Program-made: the position numbers and the translations under genes
The notes under the pieces: model-generated
Databases searched by the model: none
What the model was told of the DNA's origin: nothing
The model's input: only the letters and a program-made list of their open reading frames with translations
From: an uncultured Alphaproteobacteria bacterium
GTDB taxonomy: Bacteria > Pseudomonadota > Alphaproteobacteria > HIMB59 > GCA-002718135
Direction: 5' to 3'
DNA: 35,756 nt
NCBI GenBank assembly: GCA_902560675.1
Contig: CACEMP010000014.1
Coordinates: 1 to 35,756, forward strand
Part shown: positions 30,427 to 35,756 of the stretch, piece by piece
How the letters are laid out: each line of letters begins with the position of its first letter
Position numbering within the stretch: position 1 is the first letter of the stretch

Positions 30427-31481
30427 ATCGTATATTTACTTGGTGGCAGTCAATTGATAGAATAAATTTTTTATTAATTTTATCACTTGGTTTTACTGGT
30501 TTAATATTATCTTTTTCAATAGATGAAAATTTTTCATTAAATAAGCATACTATTTTTTTCTTAGTATCAATTTTTTTACTAATAGCACTATCAAATTTAG
30601 ATAATAAAAATATAAGAAGAATATCTTTTTTTTTATTCTTAATTTTGTTTACTTCAATGATTTTACTTCTTTTTCTAGATTATGAAGTAAAAGGAGCTAA
30701 AAGATGGATCCAAATTTTCAATTTTACTCTACAGCCTTCTGAAGTTATTAAACCGATATTTGTAGTATTGACTGCCTGGTCTATAACAAAATCGATTGAA
30801 GATAAAAAAGTTTATCTTCAATCACTTTTTATTTTTTTCTTTGCACTTTTAGTTTTAATACTTATTCAGCCAGACTTAGGTATGACAATGTTAATATCTG
30901 CTACCTTTTTTTGTCAGTTATTTGTTGCAGGTTTATCAATTACTTTAGTTTTATTTGCTATTTTTTTTATTATCGCAATTTCTATTTTTTCATATTTTAT
31001 CTTTGATCATGTTCAATCAAGAATTAATTCTTTTCTTGGAGGCATTGGAGGCACAGATACATATCAAATTGATTTAAGTATAAGAGCTTTTCAAAATGGT
31101 GGGTTATTGGGTAAGGGCCCTGGTCAGGGAATTTTGAAAGAAAAAATACCTGATGCTAATACTGATTTTATATTTGCTGTTGCTGGAGAAGAATTAGGAC
31201 TTGTTTTTTGTTTAATAATTATTTTTATTATACTATCCATTATTGTTAGGACTCTTCTTAATGTTCTAAAACTTCAAGATCCATATAAAATAATTGCTAT
31301 TAGTGGATTGATATGTTCTTTTGGATTACAATGCTTAATTAATATTTTTAGCTCTTTAGGATTAATTCCAACAAAAGGAATGACTTTGCCATTCGTCAGT
31401 TATGGAGGATCATCTATGATATCAATAGCATTTCTTTTTGGCTTTTTACTCTCTTTAACAAATAAAAAAAATGAGAATTAA
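30423..31481 (+). CDS. ftsW: Septal glycosyltransferase FtsW (SEDS family)
   Basis: A 352-residue SEDS polymerase with about ten membrane helices that polymerises lipid II at the septum together with FtsI. Family marks are VKGAKRWIQIFNFTLQPSE (about 88-106), IQPDLGMTMLI, a long periplasmic loop with YQIDLSIRAFQNGGLLGKGPGQG, IPDANTDFIFAVAGEELG, and GLIPTKGMTLPFVSYGGSS near the end. Placement between murD and murG marks it as FtsW rather than RodA. It overlaps murD by four bases and murG by one. Confidence 0.96.
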   Translation: MNRIFTWWQSIDRINFLLILSLGFTGLILSFSIDENFSLNKHTIFFLVSIFLLIALSNLDNKNIRRISFFLFLILFTSMILLLFLDYEVKGAKRWIQIFNFTLQPSEVIKPIFVVLTAWSITKSIEDKKVYLQSLFIFFFALLVLILIQPDLGMTMLISATFFCQLFVAGLSITLVLFAIFFIIAISIFSYFIFDHVQSRINSFLGGIGGTDTYQIDLSIRAFQNGGLLGKGPGQGILKEKIPDANTDFIFAVAGEELGLVFCLIIIFIILSIIVRTLLNVLKLQDPYKIIAISGLICSFGLQCLINIFSSLGLIPTKGMTLPFVSYGGSSMISIAFLFGFLLSLTNKKNEN

Positions 31482-32566
31482 TGAAAAATAAATATTTATT
31501 AATTACAGGCGGCACTGGTGGTCATGTTATACCAGCTGAAAATTTTGGAAATTATTTATTAAATAAAAAATTAAATTGTAGAATTATTATAGATAAAAGA
31601 GGGCGTAAATATTTAAATAATTTTAAAGGCAAAATCCTAATCGTTGAAAGTTCAAATCTAAACGGTAATATATTTTTAAAAATATTTGGTATTTTCAAAC
31701 TTTTTTTTGGATTTATTCAATCTCTATTTCTAATTTTTTATTTTAAACCTAACAAAGTAATCTCTTTTGGAAGTTATGCATCATTTTTTCCTATGTTTAC
31801 ATGTATTATCTTAAAACCATTTTTGAATATCGAAATATTTATTCATGAACAAAATTCTATTTTTGGAAGAACAAATAGATTTTTTATGAATTTTACTAAA
31901 AAAATATTTTTAAATTTTAATAATAATTTGTTAATTAATAAAAAATTTAAAAATAAAATTTTTATTGTGGGATCACCAGAAAAAAACTTTATTAATTATC
32001 AGAGTATAAAATATAAAAATGTAAATAAAAAATTTACTATCTTTATTTTTGGTGGAAGCCAAGGATCAGAATATATTTCTAAATTTTCATTGAAAATTAT
32101 TAAACTGATAAGTCAAGAAAATATAATAAAAGCGAAATTTATTATTCAATCTCCAAATAATATGATTGATATAATTTATCATGAACTAAAAAATATAAAT
32201 TCTGACTTTATAATAAAAGATTATTATAAAAATATTGATGAAATATTATTAAGTTCATCTTTAGTAATTTCTAGAGCAGGAGCAGGCACAATAAATGATT
32301 TGATAAACTTTAAGCTTCCATCAATATTAGTACCACTAACTTCATCTAAAGATAACCATCAATATTTTAATGCTTTTATATTAAAGAAGAATGACTTAGC
32401 CATAATTATAGATGAAAATAAGAATGAAATAAAAAAAGCAAAAGAATATATTTATCATATTTATAATAATGCTAACAATGTCAAATTAATTGAAGATAAA
32501 TTTAATAAAATAAAAGTTAAAAATTCAAATTCAATAATTTATAAATTGATGAATAATGAAAAATAA
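31481..32566 (+). CDS. murG: Lipid II synthase MurG (GT28 glycosyltransferase)
   Basis: A 361-residue peripheral membrane enzyme that adds GlcNAc to lipid I. The N-terminal lipid-I-binding loop is TGGTGGHVIPA (9-19); then FGSYASF, IHEQNSIFGRTNRF, FIFGGSQGSEYI (second glycine loop), and VISRAGAGTINDLINF with LPSILVPLTSSKDNHQYFNA for UDP-GlcNAc binding. All hallmark blocks are intact. It starts on the last base of the ftsW stop and overlaps murC by 11 bases. Confidence 0.96.
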   Translation: MKNKYLLITGGTGGHVIPAENFGNYLLNKKLNCRIIIDKRGRKYLNNFKGKILIVESSNLNGNIFLKIFGIFKLFFGFIQSLFLIFYFKPNKVISFGSYASFFPMFTCIILKPFLNIEIFIHEQNSIFGRTNRFFMNFTKKIFLNFNNNLLINKKFKNKIFIVGSPEKNFINYQSIKYKNVNKKFTIFIFGGSQGSEYISKFSLKIIKLISQENIIKAKFIIQSPNNMIDIIYHELKNINSDFIIKDYYKNIDEILLSSSLVISRAGAGTINDLINFKLPSILVPLTSSKDNHQYFNAFILKKNDLAIIIDENKNEIKKAKEYIYHIYNNANNVKLIEDKFNKIKVKNSNSIIYKLMNNEK

Positions 32567-33929
32567 TATTAATATTCATTTTATAGGTATTTCAGGAATT
32601 GGTATGTCTGCTATTGCAGAATTAATGAAAGATAAAGGATATAGTGTTCAAGGAAGTGACATTAATTTAAATGATAATGCTAAAAGACTAAGAAAAAAAG
32701 GAATTAAAATATTTTTAAATCATAGTAAAAAAAATATAAAAAAAGTTGATGCAGTGGTATTTTCCTCTGCAATAAAAAATAATAATCCAGAAATTATAGA
32801 AGCGCTTAGTAAAAAAATTCCTCTTCTGTCAAGAGCTGACATGTTAGCTGAATTAATGAAGAATAAGAAATCAATTGCAGTGGCAGGATCACATGGAAAA
32901 ACAACTACTACAAGCTTGATTGGAAATATTTTAAATCAATCTAATTTAGATCCAACAATTATAAATGGTGGAATAATTAATTCTTTATCGAAAAATAACA
33001 GATATGGAAAAGGTGAATGGATGGTTGTTGAAGCTGATGAAAGTGATGGATCTTTTTTAAAATTACCACATCAAATATCAGTAATTACAAATTTAGATAT
33101 TGAACATATAGATTTTTACAAATCGAAAAAAAATTTAATAAAAGCTTTTGAAAATTTTATTAACATGCTTCCATTTTATGGCACTTCTGTAATTTGTTAT
33201 GATGATATAAATCTTAAATTTCTAATAAATAAAATAAAAACAAGAGAAATTATTACTTACTCTATAAAAAATAAAAAAGCAGATGTATTTATTTTTGATA
33301 TAATTAAAAACAAAACAAATACTTCATTTAAGCTTAAAATTAATAACAAGAAAATTTCTAATTCATTAAAATATCAATATACTATAAATACAATTGGTAA
33401 TCACAATATTCTAAATGGTACCGCAAGTATTATTGCATCTAAGCTAATCGGTATTAATAACACAAATATAAATAAAGCGCTCAAAAACTATATAGGAGTA
33501 AACCGAAGATTTACATTTCTAGGAAAAAAAGATAAATCTTTTATTTATGATGATTATGCTCATCATCCAACTGAAATAAAAGCAACAATAGACGCTGCAA
33601 AAACACTTAAAAATAAACTGTTAGTAATCTTTCAGCCCCATAGGTATTCAAGAACTAATATATTATTTAATGAATTTATAAATGTCTTATCTAAAATAAA
33701 TTATTTATTAATTTTAGATACTTTTTCTGCAGGAGAAAAAAAAATTAAAGGAGCAACGTCTAAAGATTTATATTTAGAGATATCAAAAATTAATAAAAGT
33801 GTAATTTATTTAAAGAACATAAATAATCTTAATGAATTACTTGATAAAGAAGTGAAGAAAAAAAATACTATAATTTTTATGGGTGCTGGATCAATAACAA
33901 ATATAGCAAAACGATATATCAATAATTGA
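32556..33929 (+). CDS. murC: UDP-MurNAc:L-Ala ligase MurC
   Basis: A 457-residue first Mur ligase of the pathway, adding L-alanine to UDP-MurNAc. The N-terminal glycine loop is FIGISGIGMSAIAELM, followed by VQGSDINL and VVFSSAI. The ATP loop is VAGSHGKTTTTS with K115. The MurC-type VEADESDGSFL, ITNLDIEHIDFY, VNRRFTFLG, YDDYAHHPTEI and FQPHRYSRT blocks follow. The HHP motif separates it from MurD/E/F. Overlaps: murG by 11 bases, murB by one (TGATG). Confidence 0.96.
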   Translation: MKNNINIHFIGISGIGMSAIAELMKDKGYSVQGSDINLNDNAKRLRKKGIKIFLNHSKKNIKKVDAVVFSSAIKNNNPEIIEALSKKIPLLSRADMLAELMKNKKSIAVAGSHGKTTTTSLIGNILNQSNLDPTIINGGIINSLSKNNRYGKGEWMVVEADESDGSFLKLPHQISVITNLDIEHIDFYKSKKNLIKAFENFINMLPFYGTSVICYDDINLKFLINKIKTREIITYSIKNKKADVFIFDIIKNKTNTSFKLKINNKKISNSLKYQYTINTIGNHNILNGTASIIASKLIGINNTNINKALKNYIGVNRRFTFLGKKDKSFIYDDYAHHPTEIKATIDAAKTLKNKLLVIFQPHRYSRTNILFNEFINVLSKINYLLILDTFSAGEKKIKGATSKDLYLEISKINKSVIYLKNINNLNELLDKEVKKKNTIIFMGAGSITNIAKRYINN

Positions 33930-34822
33930 TGGAAAAAAACTTAACTAAAATTATTGATAAATTAAAAAGCAAAATTTACTTTAATTACAATATTGGTAAA
34001 TTAACCTGGTTTAGAACAGGAGGAAACGCGAGAGTGTATGCTATTATTGAGAATATCCATGAACTTGAAATTATATTAAATGAAATTAATAGCGTCAAAT
34101 ACTGTGTTTTAGGTTCGGGTTCAAATTTACTAGTTAGAGACAATGGCTATGATGGTTTAATAATAAAGTTAGGAAAAGGATTTAATAAAATAAATATATT
34201 TGAAAAGAAATTAGAAGTAGGAGCAAGTATTTTAGATATAAATTTGTCCAATTTTGCATTAAGAAATCAAATTCAGGGATTTGAGTTTTTTAGCGGCATA
34301 CCAGGATCAATAGGTGGGGCAGTTAAGATGAATGCAGGATGTTATGGTTCTGAAACAAAAGATTTATTAAGTCATATTGAAATTTATAGTAAAAATTTTG
34401 GAATAAAAAAAATATTTAAGAATGATATCGATTTAAAATATAGATTATCGAATATAAAAAGTGATGAAATAATATACAAAGTATGTTTTAACATTAACTT
34501 TGGTGATAAAAATTTAATAAAAGAAAAAATGGAAATTATCAAAAATAAAAGAATTGCATCCCAACCTATTAAAAATAAAACTTCTGGAAGTACATTTAAA
34601 AACCCTAAAAATTTATATGCTGCAAAATTGATTGAAGAAGCTGGTTGCAAAGGATTGTTTTATGGTGATGCTTCTGTAAGCAATCATCATTCAAATTTTT
34701 TAATTAACAACGGTAATGCTAAATCCAGTGATTTAGAAAATTTAGGAAAACTAGTTATAGATAAAGTTTATAAAAAATTTGGTATTAAATTAGATTGGGA
34801 GATTAAAATCATAGGTGATTAA
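33929..34822 (+). CDS. murB: UDP-N-acetylenolpyruvylglucosamine reductase MurB
   Basis: A 297-residue FAD enzyme that makes UDP-MurNAc with NADPH. The FAD-binding segments are TWFRTGGNARV (26-36) and LGSGSNLLVRD (61-71), then FFSGIPGSIGGAVKMNAGCYG (about 120-140). The proton-donor serine is S221 in SGSTFKNP, with YRLS near 171 and the EAGCKGL block. I take ATG at 33929, which overlaps the murC stop as TGATG; a TTG three bases earlier is possible. The ddl start overlaps its 3' end by 8 bases. Confidence 0.95.
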   Translation: MEKNLTKIIDKLKSKIYFNYNIGKLTWFRTGGNARVYAIIENIHELEIILNEINSVKYCVLGSGSNLLVRDNGYDGLIIKLGKGFNKINIFEKKLEVGASILDINLSNFALRNQIQGFEFFSGIPGSIGGAVKMNAGCYGSETKDLLSHIEIYSKNFGIKKIFKNDIDLKYRLSNIKSDEIIYKVCFNINFGDKNLIKEKMEIIKNKRIASQPIKNKTSGSTFKNPKNLYAAKLIEEAGCKGLFYGDASVSNHHSNFLINNGNAKSSDLENLGKLVIDKVYKKFGIKLDWEIKIIGD

Positions 34823-35756
34823 AAAAAAAGTATTAATTTTAGAAGGAGGTTATAACGAAGAACATGATGTATCTTTAAAAACATCTTTAGCATTCCAAAA
34901 AACTCTTAAAAAACTTAATGTTAAATTTAAAATATTAACAGTTGATCCAAGACTTTTTGAGAAAAAAATAAAAAAATATAAAGGTTATATTTTCTTGAAT
35001 GCTCTTCACGGACCTTTTGGTGAAGATGGTCAAATACAAAAAATCTTAAAAAAAAATAATATTAAATTTACTCACTCAAACTATAGGTCTTCTAGATTAT
35101 GCTTTGATAAAGTTGCTACAAAAAAAATTATATCTAGAAATAAAATATTAACACCTAAATATATGATTTTAGATAAAAAAAAACTTAATTTAGTGACTCT
35201 TACAAAATTAAAAAAAAAATTTCATCAATTTATAATTAAGCCAATAGAAAGTGGATCCAGTTTTGGTATTCAAATTATAAAAAGTAATAAGGATTTAAAT
35301 ATATTAAATAAAAATTTAATTTCGTATAAAAAAAAACTTAATAATCAAAAGAAATTATTGGTAGAAGAATATATTAAAGGGAAAGAATTAACAGTTTCAA
35401 CAATTAATTTTTCAAATCAAATTGAAGCACTTGCAGTTACTCAAATAAAATCAAGAAACTCTTTCTTTGATTATAAAGCTAAATATTCTAAGGGATTTTC
35501 TCAAAAAGTATTACCCGCTAATATAAGTAAAAAAAATTATACCAAATGTCTTAATATAGCAAAAAAAATTCATAAATTATTAGGTTGTAAATCCATAGCT
35601 AGATCAGATTTTATATTAAACCAAAAATCAAATAAAATATATTTTTTAGAAATAAATACTCAACCTGGATTAACATCACTTTCATTACTTCCTGAACAAG
35701 CAAAATATAAAAAAATTTTTTTTGAAGATATTGTTTTAGGTATATTAAAAAATTTA
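34815..35756 (+). CDS. ddl: D-alanine--D-alanine ligase Ddl, 3' end cut by the window
   Basis: An open frame of 314 codons from GTG 34815 to the window edge without a stop. It makes D-Ala-D-Ala for MurF. ATP-grasp motifs are LILEGGYNEEHDVS at the start, ALHGPFGEDG (about 63-72), FIIKPIESGSSFG, LVEEYIKGKELTVS, FFDYKAKYS (substrate loop), RSDFIL, and FLEINTQPGLT (Mg/ATP site). The usual length is about 305-320, so only a few residues should be missing. There is no ATG near a family-like N-terminus, so GTG overlapping murB by 8 bases is the best start. Sits at its normal dcw position; ftsQ-ftsA-ftsZ are expected to the right. Confidence 0.94.
   Translation, partial: MIKKKVLILEGGYNEEHDVSLKTSLAFQKTLKKLNVKFKILTVDPRLFEKKIKKYKGYIFLNALHGPFGEDGQIQKILKKNNIKFTHSNYRSSRLCFDKVATKKIISRNKILTPKYMILDKKKLNLVTLTKLKKKFHQFIIKPIESGSSFGIQIIKSNKDLNILNKNLISYKKKLNNQKKLLVEEYIKGKELTVSTINFSNQIEALAVTQIKSRNSFFDYKAKYSKGFSQKVLPANISKKNYTKCLNIAKKIHKLLGCKSIARSDFILNQKSNKIYFLEINTQPGLTSLSLLPEQAKYKKIFFEDIVLGILKNL

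Overview
The window comes from a low-G+C (visibly A/T-dominated), densely packed alphaproteobacterial genome. Most likely it is a streamlined marine lineage of the SAR11/HIMB59/AEGEAN-169 kind; that lineage call is inference. The reasons are the rnpB-mraZ-rsmH-ftsL-ftsI-mur order, the bamD/ligA pair, a calvin-type class II aldolase, stop/start overlaps at most gene junctions, and almost no non-coding DNA. I saw no phage, IS element, integrase or CRISPR array.

Layout. (1) 1-2740: the 3' part of the housekeeping sigma factor rpoD, followed with a 1-base overlap by a metallo-beta-lactamase-fold hydrolase. (2) 2737-4928, minus strand: a two-gene unit of a GH4 glycosidase and a PanB-like TIM-barrel protein that has lost the metal ligands of true PanB. 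(3) 4992-5068: a tRNA with anticodon CAT, probably Ile2. (4) 5149-14125, plus strand: a sugar uptake and catabolism locus. It holds a periplasmic binding protein, an attenuator-like hairpin, two CUT1-type permeases but no ATPase, a class II fructose-bisphosphate aldolase, a PhyH-like protein, two different Gfo/Idh/MocA dehydrogenases, an aldo/keto reductase and a xylose-isomerase-like TIM-barrel isomerase. (5) 14155-15545, minus: mlaC and mlaA (outer-membrane lipid asymmetry). (6) 15613-20649: uvrD (plus) convergent with bamD-ligA (minus). (7) 20689-21438: an AmpD-type amidase. (8) 21459-21793: RNase P RNA. (9) 21797-35756: the dcw cluster, mraZ-rsmH-ftsL-ftsI-murE-murF-mraY-murD-ftsW-murG-murC-murB-ddl, cut at the right edge inside ddl.

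How the parts work together. The dcw genes cover the cytoplasmic route from UDP-MurNAc to lipid II plus the septal synthase pair FtsW/FtsI. MurE carries the DNPR signature of meso-diaminopimelate enzymes, so the wall should be Gram-negative type. AmpD would recycle wall fragments, and BamD and MlaA/MlaC maintain the outer membrane. The mraZ leader holds four CCCAT boxes spaced exactly 10 bp, which I read as the MraZ autoregulatory operator.

The least ordinary part is 2737-14125. Two transcription units around a tRNA seem to import a sugar, glycoside or polyol and process it by oxidation, isomerisation and reduction, using a redox-dependent GH4 enzyme, two Gfo/Idh/MocA enzymes, an AKR and an isomerase. 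The substrate cannot be read from sequence. The PanB-like and PhyH-like members both lack expected active-site residues. I consider this the best candidate for an undescribed pathway.
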